Assembly (NCBI GenBank): GCA_904420175.1
Contig: CAJFUF010000034.1
Span: 1-39,967, forward strand
Direction of reading: 5' to 3'
Source of the DNA: Candidatus Schneewindia gallinarum
GTDB lineage: Bacteria; Bacillota; Clostridia; Oscillospirales; Ruminococcaceae
Length of the DNA: 39,967 nucleotides
A program made the translations under genes and the position numbers. Of the stretch, positions 6,164-14,863 are shown one piece after another. Each line of letters starts with the position of its first letter. Position 1 is the first letter of the stretch. Below the pieces are notes generated by a model. It made no database searches. It was not told the DNA's origin and worked only from the letters and a program-made list of their open reading frames with translations.

Positions 6164-8323
6164 TTATTGCCTTTTTTCTTTTGGCGGCTTCATGGTGAGG
6201 GAGATGCGCTTTTTTGCCACATCCACCCCCAACACATACACGGTTACAACATCGCCCACCTTGACCACCTCGGACGGGTGCTTAATGTAGCGGTCGGTCA
6301 TCTGGCTGATGTGCACCAGCCCGTCCTGATGCACGCCGATGTCCACGAACACGCCGAAATCCACCGCATTGCGCACAGTGCCGCGCAGCTGCATCCCTTC
6401 TTTCAGATCCTTCATGTCCAGGATGTCGTCCCGCAGCACCGGGGCGGGGGCGTCGTCGCGGATGTCGCGGCCCGGTTTGCACAGCTCTGCCGCCATGTCG
6501 GTAAGGGTGGGCACGCCCACACCGCAGTGCTGTGCCACCGTCGCCTCCCCTTTGGCGCGGATGAGGGAGGGCAGCGCGCTAAGCGCATTTGTGCCGATGT
6601 CCTTCTCTGTGAAGCCAAACAGCGTCAGCAGGCGCTGCGCCGCTTCATAGCTTTCCGGGTGAACCGCAGTGTTGTCAAAGGGGGAGCGGCCGCCCGGGAT
6701 CCGGACAAAGCCCGCGCACTGCTCGAAGGCCTTGGGCCCGATTCCGGCCACTTTTTTCAGCTGCTCCTTACCGGTAAACGCTCCGTTTTCCTCCCGGTAG
6801 GCCACCACGTTTTTGGCCGTGGCGGGCCCCAGCCCTGCAATATGGGACAACAGGGCGGGGGAAGCGGTGTTTAAATCCGCTCCCACCCGGTTGACGCAGT
6901 CCTCCACCACGCCGTCCAGCGTCTCGTTCAGGCGCTTCTCCGGCATGTCGTGCTGGTACTGGCCCACACCGATGGATTTGGGATCAATTTTCACAAGCTC
7001 TGCCAGCGGATCCTGTAACCTGCGGGCAATGGATACGGCGCTGCGCAGGGACACATCGAAGTCGGGAAACTCCTGCGCGCCCAGCTTGCTTGCGGAGTAG
7101 ACAGAGGCGCCCGCCTCGTTGACCATGGCATATTGAACCCGTCGGGGCAGCGTTTTAAGCAGCCCGGCGATGAAAATTTCCGACTCCTTGGAGGCGGTAC
7201 CGTTTCCAATGGCGATGAGGTCGATCCGGTACTGCTCCACCAGCTTCCGAATGGTCCCGGCAGCCTCCTCCTTGCGGTTTTGCGGCGGCGTGGGGTAGAC
7301 AACGCCGGTGTACAACACCCGGCCGTTTTCATCCACCACCGCAAGCTTGCACCCGGTACGGTAGGCCGGGTCGAAGCCCAGCACCACCTTCCCCTTGACG
7401 GGCGGGGACATCAGCAGGCTTTGCAGGTTGACGCCGAACACCTGAATGGCCTGTTCTGCGGCGCGGGCAGTCAGCTGCGCACGCACCTCCCGCTCAAGGG
7501 AGGGGAACAGCAGCCTGTCGTAGGCGTCGTCCACTGCCAGACGTACCTGTGCGGCGGATGCGCTTTCATTTTTCACAAACAGGGGGTACAGCAGACGTTC
7601 CGCCGCCTGCGGCGGAACCTGAAGCGTGATCTTCAGCAGGCCGTCCTTCTCGCCCCGGTCAATGGCGAGAATACGGTGGCTCGGCATGTTCTTCACCGGT
7701 TCGCTATAATCATAGTACATCCGGTAGACCGAGTCATCCTCCGTGGCGGCCACAGTGCACAGCACCCCGCTGTCCAAAAACAGGCGGCGAAGCCTGTCGC
7801 GCGCAGCGGCGCTGTCGGACACCTGCTCTGCCAGAATGTCGCGCGCACCCGCGAGGGCGTCGTCCGCCGTGGGCACGCCTTTTTCCTCATCAACAAACGC
7901 TGCGGCCAGCTGCTCCGGGATATCGGACTGCACCTGCTTCCGCAGCTGTTCCGCCAGCGGTTCCAGCCCCTTTTCCTTTGCCATGGTGGCGCGGGTGCGC
8001 CGCTTCTGCTTGTACGGACGGTAAATGTCCTCCAGGCGGGAAAGGGTGTCTGCGGCAAGAATCTGCTGCTCCAGTTCTTCCGTCAGCTTGTCCTGCTCCT
8101 TTAAGGAGGCCAGGATGGCCTGCGCACGTTTTTCCAACCCCCGCAGGTAGTCCAGCCTGTCCGCCAGCTCCCTAAGCACCTGGTCGTCGCAGGAACCCGT
8201 CTGCTCCTTGCGGTAGCGGGCAATAAAGGGGATGGTGTTGCCCGCGTCCAGCAGGGAGATGATGTTGTCCAGATGGTCCGCCCGCAGGTGGAACTCCTTT
8301 TTTAAAATGTCGGTAATATCCAA
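6164..8323 (-). CDS. tex: Tex-family RNA-binding transcription accessory protein
   Basis: A 719-residue cytoplasmic protein of usual length for Tex. Domains in order: N-terminal helical Tex region (LLDAGNTIPFIARYRKEQTG near residues 24-43), YqgF/RNase H-like domain (VLGFDPAYRTGCKLAVVDENG), helix-hairpin-helix part (LSHIAGLGPATAKNVVAYR and KKVAGIGPKAFEQCAGF), and a C-terminal S1 domain (GMQLRGTVRNAVDFGVFVDIG to RISLTMK). Tex proteins bind nucleic acid and influence transcription and RNA turnover; their exact role is unsettled. It lies 5 bp downstream of the PfkB kinase gene and is probably co-transcribed from the promoter at 9282-9310. Confidence 0.93.
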   Translation of the reverse strand: MDITDILKKEFHLRADHLDNIISLLDAGNTIPFIARYRKEQTGSCDDQVLRELADRLDYLRGLEKRAQAILASLKEQDKLTEELEQQILAADTLSRLEDIYRPYKQKRRTRATMAKEKGLEPLAEQLRKQVQSDIPEQLAAAFVDEEKGVPTADDALAGARDILAEQVSDSAAARDRLRRLFLDSGVLCTVAATEDDSVYRMYYDYSEPVKNMPSHRILAIDRGEKDGLLKITLQVPPQAAERLLYPLFVKNESASAAQVRLAVDDAYDRLLFPSLEREVRAQLTARAAEQAIQVFGVNLQSLLMSPPVKGKVVLGFDPAYRTGCKLAVVDENGRVLYTGVVYPTPPQNRKEEAAGTIRKLVEQYRIDLIAIGNGTASKESEIFIAGLLKTLPRRVQYAMVNEAGASVYSASKLGAQEFPDFDVSLRSAVSIARRLQDPLAELVKIDPKSIGVGQYQHDMPEKRLNETLDGVVEDCVNRVGADLNTASPALLSHIAGLGPATAKNVVAYREENGAFTGKEQLKKVAGIGPKAFEQCAGFVRIPGGRSPFDNTAVHPESYEAAQRLLTLFGFTEKDIGTNALSALPSLIRAKGEATVAQHCGVGVPTLTDMAAELCKPGRDIRDDAPAPVLRDDILDMKDLKEGMQLRGTVRNAVDFGVFVDIGVHQDGLVHISQMTDRYIKHPSEVVKVGDVVTVYVLGVDVAKKRISLTMKPPKEKRQ

Positions 8324-8328
8324 GTCCG

Positions 8329-9246
8329 CTACCGCTCCTCCTCCATAAATCTTAAAACGGTCTCCCTGTCCGTCACACCTGCCTTCGGGCCATAGATGGT
8401 GACGGCGCGCCCGGCAGCCGCGCAGGCAAAGCGTGCGGCCTGTTCCGGGGTGGCCCCGTTTATCAGCTCATGCAGAAAAGAGCTGTTGAAGGTGTCGCCC
8501 GCACCGGTGGTGTCCACCGGCGTCACCCTCATGGCCGGCACCTGGACGGTGGTGTCGGGCGTTTTTACCATGCAGCCCTTGCTGCCAAGGGTGATGACCA
8601 GCATGCCGACCCCATAGGAAAACAACCGGTCGAACAACGCCTCTTCGCTGTCCTGCCCGCGCAGGTTGTCCACCCCGTCGTCGTTGAGGAACAGCAGATC
8701 CGCATTTCGCACCAGCCACATGCGGTCCTCATCCAGCTTGTGCGCCTCAATATCCATGCACAGCTTGGCGCCTGCGCTGCGGGCGCTGCTCAGCACGGAG
8801 CGAAAGTCCTGAATGCGCACAAGGTCGTCCGGAATGCTGTAGATGTAGGCAGCGCCGTCAAGCAGCGCCTTGTGCCGCCCCTCAATGACCATGGGCGGCT
8901 TGCCCGCGTCGATGACCATGATGGTACGCTCCCCCTCAGCCTGAAAGATGAGGCACTTTGCGTCCGGGATGGTGGGGTCGCGGAAAATATAGCTGGTGTC
9001 CAGATGGTATTCCTCCAGCATACGCAGGGCCAGCGCAGAGTTCTCGCTTTCATTCATGGTGTCCAGCAGGTAGGTCTTTTGGCCGTATCCGGCCATCACA
9101 CAGGCGGCGTTGCTGATCATGCCGCCCAGCTCGTTGCTTTTAAATTTAAAGTTGCACTTGCTGCCGTTTTTGGGCCACGGCCGGTCAGTTTCGTAATATT
9201 CATCAATGTCGGTGGCGCCGATAAAAACCACATAAGGCTTATCCAT
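8329..9246 (-). CDS. PfkB-family carbohydrate or nucleoside kinase
   Basis: A 305-residue ribokinase-fold enzyme. Seen: ELGGMISNAACVMAGYGQKTYLLDTM near the N-terminus, LLFLNDDGVDNL in the middle and the C-terminal PfkB signature DTTGAGDTFNSSF with its catalytic Asp. Family members transfer phosphate from ATP to sugars such as ribose, fructose or 2-keto-3-deoxygluconate, or to nucleosides. The N-terminal substrate-binding part is not close enough to a known member for me to name the sugar. The ATG at 9246 lies behind GGAGAGGGGA. It is the first gene of a two-gene operon with tex. Confidence 0.85.
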   Translation of the reverse strand: MDKPYVVFIGATDIDEYYETDRPWPKNGSKCNFKFKSNELGGMISNAACVMAGYGQKTYLLDTMNESENSALALRMLEEYHLDTSYIFRDPTIPDAKCLIFQAEGERTIMVIDAGKPPMVIEGRHKALLDGAAYIYSIPDDLVRIQDFRSVLSSARSAGAKLCMDIEAHKLDEDRMWLVRNADLLFLNDDGVDNLRGQDSEEALFDRLFSYGVGMLVITLGSKGCMVKTPDTTVQVPAMRVTPVDTTGAGDTFNSSFLHELINGATPEQAARFACAAAGRAVTIYGPKAGVTDRETVLRFMEEER

Positions 9247-9281
9247 GAAAAGATCCCCTCTCCTGAAAAATCGTTGTATTC

Positions 9282-9310
9282 ATTATACTTCTTCCACCCG
9301 GCTGCTGCAA
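9282..9310 (-). promoter_or_regulatory. Promoter of the kinase-tex operon
   Basis: On the minus strand TTGCAG (9310-9305) and a perfect TATAAT (9287-9282) are separated by 17 bp. The -10 lies about 36 bp before the kinase start. Confidence 0.65.
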
Positions 9311-9446
9311 GAAGAAAAGGTGTTGAAAACTTTGTGGAAAAAGTTGAAACCTGAAATAAACCACCGGAATATTACAAACAGTTTACAGAGCTTGCATCCA
9401 CATAATGGGAGAGAAAATTTATACAAAATGGAAAACTGCAAAGCAA

Positions 9447-9487
9447 AGGCCCCGGGCCGGGGATAAATTCCCTTTGGCCCGGGGCCT
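9447..9487 (-). terminator. Intrinsic terminator of the small lipoprotein gene
   Basis: A 12-bp GC-rich inverted repeat AGGCCCCGGGCC (9447-9458) / GGCCCGGGGCCT (9476-9487), with an inner GGGA/TCCC stem, lies 18 bp past the stop codon. The T-tract is interrupted (TTTGCTTTGC). Confidence 0.6.
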
Positions 9488-9505
9488 AAAACGGCTTTGT
9501 TCTGT

Positions 9506-10117
9506 TTAAGACAGGCCTTCGTCAAAGCCCCATCCGCCGGAGAGACTCTCCGCACCGTCCTGCGCCCAGTATTTTTTGATTCGCTCAAAAAACTTTTCAA
9601 GGGTCATGGGCTCGTCAAACAGGTGGCCGTAGTCCTGATAGCCTGTGTCATCCGTGCGGCCGCAGCCGGGAAGCACATACTCTGCCCCGTCTTTTTCCGC
9701 CACCAGATAATAGCTGTGAAAGTAGTAAAGAAAATACTTTAAAGTATAGCCTTCCGCCTCAAACTGGGCCACGTTCAGGGCTGTGTCAGCAAGTGCGGAG
9801 GTCAATATTTCTTCCCCTCCGGGTTGCTCTGCAAAGATGGGGACATCTTCGTCCGGGTCGAACAACTCTGTAATATCGGCGGAAAACAGCCCGTTTTTGA
9901 AGGTCAGTGTTCCTGCGGGTTCTGATACCACCGGGTTTTGACCAGGGCCCTCCACCCGCCTTAACGGCAGGGACAGCCCCTCGATGTCGGCCGGCTTATA
10001 CGGGTAGTCCGGCACGGAGTAGCTGGGGGCAGGAGAACTACTGCAGGCGCACAGCAACAGCCCAAGCAGAAGCAAGGCCAAAATACCTGCAAGCAAAGCG
10101 GCTTGTTTCCTTGTCAT
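9506..10117 (-). CDS. Hypothetical lipoprotein
   Basis: A 203-residue protein from the ATG at 10117, which has an AAGGAGGGACTGGTT ribosome site. The frame is open further upstream but without a credible start. The N-terminus MTRKQ, a long hydrophobic stretch and lipobox LCAC (Cys25) mark it as a lipoprotein. The mature part is acidic and ends in an aromatic region (FLYYFHSYYLVAEKDGAEYVLPG). I do not recognise a domain. It is flanked by its own terminator on one side and a gene-poor stretch on the other, so it is probably monocistronic. No clear promoter seen. Confidence 0.75.
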   Translation of the reverse strand: MTRKQAALLAGILALLLLGLLLCACSSSPAPSYSVPDYPYKPADIEGLSLPLRRVEGPGQNPVVSEPAGTLTFKNGLFSADITELFDPDEDVPIFAEQPGGEEILTSALADTALNVAQFEAEGYTLKYFLYYFHSYYLVAEKDGAEYVLPGCGRTDDTGYQDYGHLFDEPMTLEKFFERIKKYWAQDGAESLSGGWGFDEGLS

Positions 10118-10154
10118 AACCAGTCCCTCCTTAATGAAAATGGTTTTATAACGG

Positions 10155-10365
10155 TTAGGATAAATAGTAGACGTGCTTTTTGAACAGGCGGGCGCCGCAT
10201 TCGTATAAGAGATAGCCCTGTTGTTTTGTCCCCAGGGGTTCACGTAAATTGTGTAGACGGCAAAGGAAGCGCTGGGATACTGCACCTTCCAGCCGTGTAC
10301 CGCCTGTACATGGCCGCCGTCATCTGACACGAAGGAACAAGGCAGCCCTTTACCCGTTCGTAGGG
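10155..10365 (-). pseudogene. Possible frameshifted coding remnant in the gap before ppdK
   Basis: The 397-bp gap 10118-10514 has no intact gene. On the minus strand one frame reads protein-like sequence (GGHVQAVHGWKVQYPSASF then AVYTIYVNPW) down to 10232. The frame one base away then continues just as plausibly (TKQQGYLLYECGARLFKKH, then VYYLS and a stop at 10155). The break lies at a run of four G (10231-10234 complement region); one more G would join the two parts. The upstream part also lacks a start in frame. I recognise no family. It is either a decayed gene or a chance reading. Confidence 0.3.
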
Positions 10366-10471
10366 GTTACAAAACCATGGGAAACACCTCTTTCCTCTAT
10401 CTGACTCTATTCTATCAGAAAGCATATGGAATAGAAAGATGTTTTTGCGCGATTTTGAGAGAAACATACAC

Positions 10472-10503
10472 AAAAAAGGACCGCCCGCAGGCGGTCCTTT
10501 TTT
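10472..10503. terminator. Strong bidirectional terminator after ppdK
   Basis: GGACCGCC (10478-10485), loop CGCA, GGCGGTCC (10490-10497), flanked by six A before and six T after. On the minus strand the A run becomes the U tract downstream of ppdK, whose stop is at 10515. Confidence 0.85.
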
Positions 10504-10514
10504 AAAATGTTTGC

Positions 10515-13151
10515 TTATTTCTGCTTCAGTGCAGCCTGTGCAGCAGCAAGGCGCGCAATCGGCACACGGAAGGGAGAGCAGGAGACATAATCCAGCCCGA
10601 TGTTGTGGCAGAACTCCACAGAGCTGGGGTCGCCGCCGTGCTCGCCGCAGATACCAAGCTTCAGGTCGGGGCGGGTCTCGCGGCCCAGCTTGGCAGCCAG
10701 AGCAACCAGCTTGCCAACGCCGTCCTGATCCAGCTTCGCAAAGGGATCAGACTCGTAGATCTTGGCATCGTAGTAGGCGTCGAGGAACTTGCCCGCGTCG
10801 TCACGGCTGAAGCCAAAGGTCATCTGGGTCAGGTCGTTGGTGCCGAAGCTGAAGAACTCGGCCTCCTTGGCGATCTCGTCCGCAGTAATGGCCGCACGCG
10901 GAATCTCAATCATGGTACCGACCTTGTAGTGCATGTCGATGCCGGACTCGGCAATCAGCTTGTCGGCGGTGGCCACGACGAAGTTCTTGACGTATTTCAG
11001 CTCCTTGACTTCGCCAACCAGCGGAATCATGATCTCGGGAACGATCTCCCAGTCAGGATGCTTTTTCTTGGTGTTGATAGCCGCGGTGATGACCGCAGTG
11101 GTCTGCATCTCGGCGATCTCCGGATAGGTGACGGCCAGACGGCAGCCACGGTGACCCATCATGGGGTTGAACTCATGCAGGGAGGCGATAACAGCCTTCA
11201 GCTCATCCACGGAGATGTTCAGCTCGGCCGCGATCTCGGCAATGTCCTCCTCCTTGGTGGGCAGGAACTCGTGCAGCGGCGGGTCGAGGTAACGGATGGT
11301 CATGGGACGGCCCTCCAGCGCCTCGTACATGGCCTCGAAGTCACCCTGCTGGTAGGGCAGGATCTTGGCCAGCGCCTTCTTGCGGGACTCGGCGTCCTTG
11401 GCGACGATCATCTCACGCATGGCCTTAATTCTGTCGGCCTCGAAGAACATGTGCTCGGTACGGCACAGGCCGATACCCTCGGCGCCGAACTGAACCGCCT
11501 GCTTGGTGTCGCGGGGGTTATCCGCGTTGGTTCTGACTTTCAGGGTGCGTCTTGCGTCGGCCCATGCCATGAACCGGCCAAAGTCGCCGCTGATGGAAGC
11601 GGGAGCGGTGGGAACCGCCTCGCCATAGATGTTACCAGTGGAACCGTCGAGGGAGATGTAGTCACCCTCCTTGTAGGTCTTACCGGAAAGCTCGAAGCAC
11701 TTGGCTTCCTCGTTCATCTTGATGTCGCCGCAGCCGGAGACACAGCAGGTGCCCATACCACGTGCGACAACCGCCGCGTGGGAGGTCATACCGCCGCGGA
11801 CGGTAAGGATACCCTCGGCAGCAGTCATACCCTCGATATCCTCAGGGGAGGTCTCAAGACGGACCAGGACGACCTTCTCGCCCCGCTCGGCCCAGGCCTT
11901 CGCATCCTCAGCAGTGAAGACGATGCGGCCGCAGGCAGCGCCGGGGGAGGCGGCCAGACCCTTGCCGATGACGGTGGCGGCCTTCAGGGCCTTGGCGTCA
12001 AAGGTGGGGTGCAGCAGGGAATCCAGCTGCTTGGGCTCTACACGCATGACAGCCTCGTCCTCGGTGATCATGCCCTCGTCCACGAGGTCGACGGCGATCT
12101 TCAGGGCGGCGGCAGCGGTGCGCTTGCCGTTTCTGGTCTGCAGCATGTACAGCTTGCCATTCTCAATGGTGAACTCCATGTCCTGCATGTCCTTGTAGTG
12201 CTTCTCCAGCTTGTCGGCAATGGCCACGAACTGGTCGTACACCTCAGGCATTTCCTCATGCAGCTTGGAGATGTGGCTGGGGGTACGGATACCGGCCACA
12301 ACATCCTCGCCCTGGGCGTTGATCAAATACTCGCCGAACAGGGCCTTCTCGCCGGTGGCGGGGTCGCGGGTGAACGCAACGCCGGTACCGGACTTCTCGT
12401 TCAGGTTGCCGAATACCATGGGCTGGACGTTGACGGCGGTGCCCCAGCTGTAGGGGATGTCGTTCATCCGGCGGTAGACATTGGCGCGGGGGTTGTCCCA
12501 GGAACGGAACACGGCCTTGACAGCGGCCATCAGCTGCTCCTTCGGGTCGACGGGGAAATCCTCGCCCTTCTCTTTCTTGTAATGCTCTTTGAACAGACGG
12601 ACAAGCTCCTTCATGTCCGCAGCGTCCAGATCGATGTCGTTCTTGACGCCCTTCTTCTCCTTGACCTCATCGATGATGACCTCAAAGGTCTTTTTGGGCA
12701 GCTCCATAACGACGTCGGAGAACATCTGGATGAAGCGGCGGTAGCTGTCGTAGATGAAACGCTCGAACTTGGGGTCGCTGTTCTGCTTCAGCATACCCTC
12801 CACAACCTCGTCGTTTAAACCGAGGTTCAGGATGGTGTCCATCATACCGGGCATGGAAGCGCGCGCGCCGGAACGGACGGAGACCAGCAGGGGGTTGACT
12901 TTATCACCGAACTTTTTGCCGTTGATTTCCTCGATTTTAGCGAGGGCGTCGTAAATCTGCGCCTCAATCTCGGAATTGATGTTTCTGCCATCCTCGTAGT
13001 ACTTGGTGCAGGCTTCCGTGCTGACGGTGAAGCCCTGGGGAACGGGCATGCCGAGAACGGTCATTTCCGCTAAGTTGGCGCCCTTTCCGCCGAGCAGCTC
13101 TCTCATTGAGCCGTTACCCTCGGAAAAAAGGTATACATACTTATTTCCCAA
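10515..13151 (-). CDS. ppdK: Pyruvate, phosphate dikinase
   Basis: An 878-residue cytoplasmic enzyme of normal family length that interconverts pyruvate + ATP + Pi with PEP + AMP + PPi. In anaerobes it often works in PPi-linked glycolysis. The N-terminal ATP-grasp domain (LLGGKGANLAEMTVLGMPVP, then VRSGARASMPGMMDTILNLG), the central phosphohistidine domain (GGMTSHAAVVARGMG, catalytic His) and the C-terminal PEP-binding barrel (FGTNDLTQMTFGFSRDD; CGEHGGDPSSVEF with the catalytic Cys) are all present. It starts with TTG at 13151 behind AGGAGGTAGATTTA. It is monocistronic by its own promoter and terminator. Confidence 0.96.
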   Translation of the reverse strand: MGNKYVYLFSEGNGSMRELLGGKGANLAEMTVLGMPVPQGFTVSTEACTKYYEDGRNINSEIEAQIYDALAKIEEINGKKFGDKVNPLLVSVRSGARASMPGMMDTILNLGLNDEVVEGMLKQNSDPKFERFIYDSYRRFIQMFSDVVMELPKKTFEVIIDEVKEKKGVKNDIDLDAADMKELVRLFKEHYKKEKGEDFPVDPKEQLMAAVKAVFRSWDNPRANVYRRMNDIPYSWGTAVNVQPMVFGNLNEKSGTGVAFTRDPATGEKALFGEYLINAQGEDVVAGIRTPSHISKLHEEMPEVYDQFVAIADKLEKHYKDMQDMEFTIENGKLYMLQTRNGKRTAAAALKIAVDLVDEGMITEDEAVMRVEPKQLDSLLHPTFDAKALKAATVIGKGLAASPGAACGRIVFTAEDAKAWAERGEKVVLVRLETSPEDIEGMTAAEGILTVRGGMTSHAAVVARGMGTCCVSGCGDIKMNEEAKCFELSGKTYKEGDYISLDGSTGNIYGEAVPTAPASISGDFGRFMAWADARRTLKVRTNADNPRDTKQAVQFGAEGIGLCRTEHMFFEADRIKAMREMIVAKDAESRKKALAKILPYQQGDFEAMYEALEGRPMTIRYLDPPLHEFLPTKEEDIAEIAAELNISVDELKAVIASLHEFNPMMGHRGCRLAVTYPEIAEMQTTAVITAAINTKKKHPDWEIVPEIMIPLVGEVKELKYVKNFVVATADKLIAESGIDMHYKVGTMIEIPRAAITADEIAKEAEFFSFGTNDLTQMTFGFSRDDAGKFLDAYYDAKIYESDPFAKLDQDGVGKLVALAAKLGRETRPDLKLGICGEHGGDPSSVEFCHNIGLDYVSCSPFRVPIARLAAAQAALKQK

Positions 13152-13238
13152 ATAAATCTACCTCCTAAATTTTTTAGACGAAGTTAATTTTACTCCGGGG
13201 CATGCGAAACACAGGCGGATCCGGAGTAATCCTTCCCT

Positions 13239-13267
13239 ATTATAGCAAATGAATTTTCGGATTTCCA
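13239..13267 (-). promoter_or_regulatory. Promoter of ppdK
   Basis: On the minus strand TGGAAA (13267-13262), 17 bp, then a perfect TATAAT (13244-13239) with an extended TGC in front. The leader to the TTG start is about 85 bases. Confidence 0.7.
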
Positions 13268-13348
13268 CTGCCCGGGCGAAAATTTTTGCTAATTTTTTCG
13301 CCGTTTTTTTGGCGAATGGGCGATTTTTTTAAATTTGGCCCCTTTCGC

Positions 13349-13379
13349 TTGCTTTTTGCAGGGAAAGTTGCAATAATAT
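13349..13379 (+). promoter_or_regulatory. Weak candidate promoter of the glmU operon
   Basis: TTGCTT (13349-13354) is followed by AATAAT at 17 bp or TAATAT at 19 bp, about 55 bp before glmU. The region around it (13275-13345) is rich in A and T runs. No better match was found in the 282-bp gap. Confidence 0.3.
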
Positions 13380-13433
13380 ATACAGAGAGGTGCGCCCGTC
13401 GGGCGTGCGAAACTTGTGGATTGGGGTGGAGCT

Positions 13434-14825
13434 ATGAACGGGCAGACAGCTGCCGTGATTCTTGCCGCGGGCGAGGGCACCAGAATGAAGGCCGGAACGG
13501 CCAAGGTGCTGTGTGAGGTTGCGACGAAGCCGATGATAGACTGGGTGGTGGACAGCGCGCTTCAGGCCGGGGTAAGCCGGGTGTGCGTCATCACCGGCGC
13601 CCATGCGGAGGAGGTGGAAAACCACCTGTCGGTCCGGTATGGGGACCGGGTGGTGTTTGCCAGACAGCTGGAGCGTCTCGGCACCGGGCACGCGGTGCGG
13701 TATGCGGAACCGTTTCTAAAGCAGTTCCAGCCGGAAAATGTGGCAGTTCTGTGCGGCGATGCGCCGTTTGTCAGCAGTGCGGTGCTGCAGGACAGCCTGG
13801 CGGAGCATATGGCAAAGGCAAACGCCATGACGCTTTTGACTGCCGCACTGGATGACCCCTTTGGGTACGGCCGTGTGGTGGGTACGGACGGGGCGCTTTC
13901 CATTGTGGAGGAGAAGGACGCCACCGACGCGCAGCGCGCCGTGAAGGATGTGAACTCCGGCGCCTACTGGTTTGAGACGAAGGCCCTGCTTGCGGCCCTG
14001 CCGGAAATCGGCAACGACAACGCCAAAGGGGAGTATTATCTCACGGACGCGGCGGGAATCCTTACAGCCGCCGGGCGGCGCGTGGGCGCGTTCCGCACCG
14101 CTGACAGCGACTGTGTGAAAGGCGCCAACGACCGGCTGGGCCTGCTGACACTGAATGAGCTGTACATCCGCCGCCGTGTGGACGCCCTTGCAAGGGACGG
14201 GGTGGAGTTTGTACTGCGCGACGGCATTGTCATCTCCCCCGACGCAGTGGTGGAGCCGGGGGCCCATATCCTGCCGGGTACCATCATCAGGGGGCGCAGC
14301 GTTGTAAAGGCGGGCGCGGTCATTGGCCCGAATTCGATCCTTGACAATACGGTCATCGGCGAAAATGCCGTGATAGAATCGACAAAATGCACCGACTCCA
14401 CCGTGGGGCCGGGCGCAAAAATCGGCCCCTTCTCCCAGCTGCGGCCAAACAGCCATGTGGGGGCCGGGGTAAAAATCGGCGATTTTGTGGAGGTCAAAAA
14501 TTCCACCATCGGCGACAGGACCAGCGTGGCGCATCTGACCTACGTGGGGGACTCCGACGTGGGCGGCGGCGTCAACTTCGGCTGCGGCGTGGTCACCGTC
14601 AACTACGACGGGAAGCAGAAAGCCCGCTGCAAAATCGGCGACAATGCATTTATCGGCTGCAATACAAACCTTATCGCCCCGGTCTCGGTGGGCGAGGGGG
14701 CGTACACTGCGGCAGGCACAACCATCACGGAGGATGTGCCGGACGGCGCGCTGGCCATCGGCCGTGCGCGGCAGACGGTAAAGGAAAACTGGGCTAACGA
14801 GCATATCGGGTTCAAAAGGAAGTAA
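13434..14825 (+). CDS. glmU: Bifunctional UDP-GlcNAc pyrophosphorylase / glucosamine-1-phosphate N-acetyltransferase
   Basis: 463 residues, near the usual length of about 456. The N-terminal uridylyltransferase domain starts VILAAGEGTRMKAGTAKVL and contains NSGAYWFETKALL. The C-terminal left-handed beta-helix carries hexapeptide repeats and the acetyltransferase segment HLTYVGDSDVGGGVNFGCG with VTVNYDGKQK. It makes UDP-N-acetylglucosamine for peptidoglycan. I choose the ATG at 13434, behind GGGGTGGAGCT, because the protein then begins as usual for the family; a GTG at 13416 is in frame but poorly placed. It is the first gene of the conserved glmU-prs-pth-mfd cluster. Confidence 0.95.
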   Translation: MNGQTAAVILAAGEGTRMKAGTAKVLCEVATKPMIDWVVDSALQAGVSRVCVITGAHAEEVENHLSVRYGDRVVFARQLERLGTGHAVRYAEPFLKQFQPENVAVLCGDAPFVSSAVLQDSLAEHMAKANAMTLLTAALDDPFGYGRVVGTDGALSIVEEKDATDAQRAVKDVNSGAYWFETKALLAALPEIGNDNAKGEYYLTDAAGILTAAGRRVGAFRTADSDCVKGANDRLGLLTLNELYIRRRVDALARDGVEFVLRDGIVISPDAVVEPGAHILPGTIIRGRSVVKAGAVIGPNSILDNTVIGENAVIESTKCTDSTVGPGAKIGPFSQLRPNSHVGAGVKIGDFVEVKNSTIGDRTSVAHLTYVGDSDVGGGVNFGCGVVTVNYDGKQKARCKIGDNAFIGCNTNLIAPVSVGEGAYTAAGTTITEDVPDGALAIGRARQTVKENWANEHIGFKRK

Positions 14826-14863
14826 GAGGCATTCCTATCACATAAAATAAAGGAGAAACGGTT

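Noticed and set aside
10118-10330. N-terminal extension of the small lipoprotein
   Set aside because: The internal ATG at 10117 has a strong ribosome site and begins a classical lipoprotein signal peptide, which would be buried in the longer version.
10605-12818. A 737-codon open frame antisense to ppdK
   Set aside because: It lies wholly opposite a certain gene, has repetitive Gly/Val/Leu-rich composition expected from reading GC-rich codons backwards, and has no ribosome site or family resemblance.
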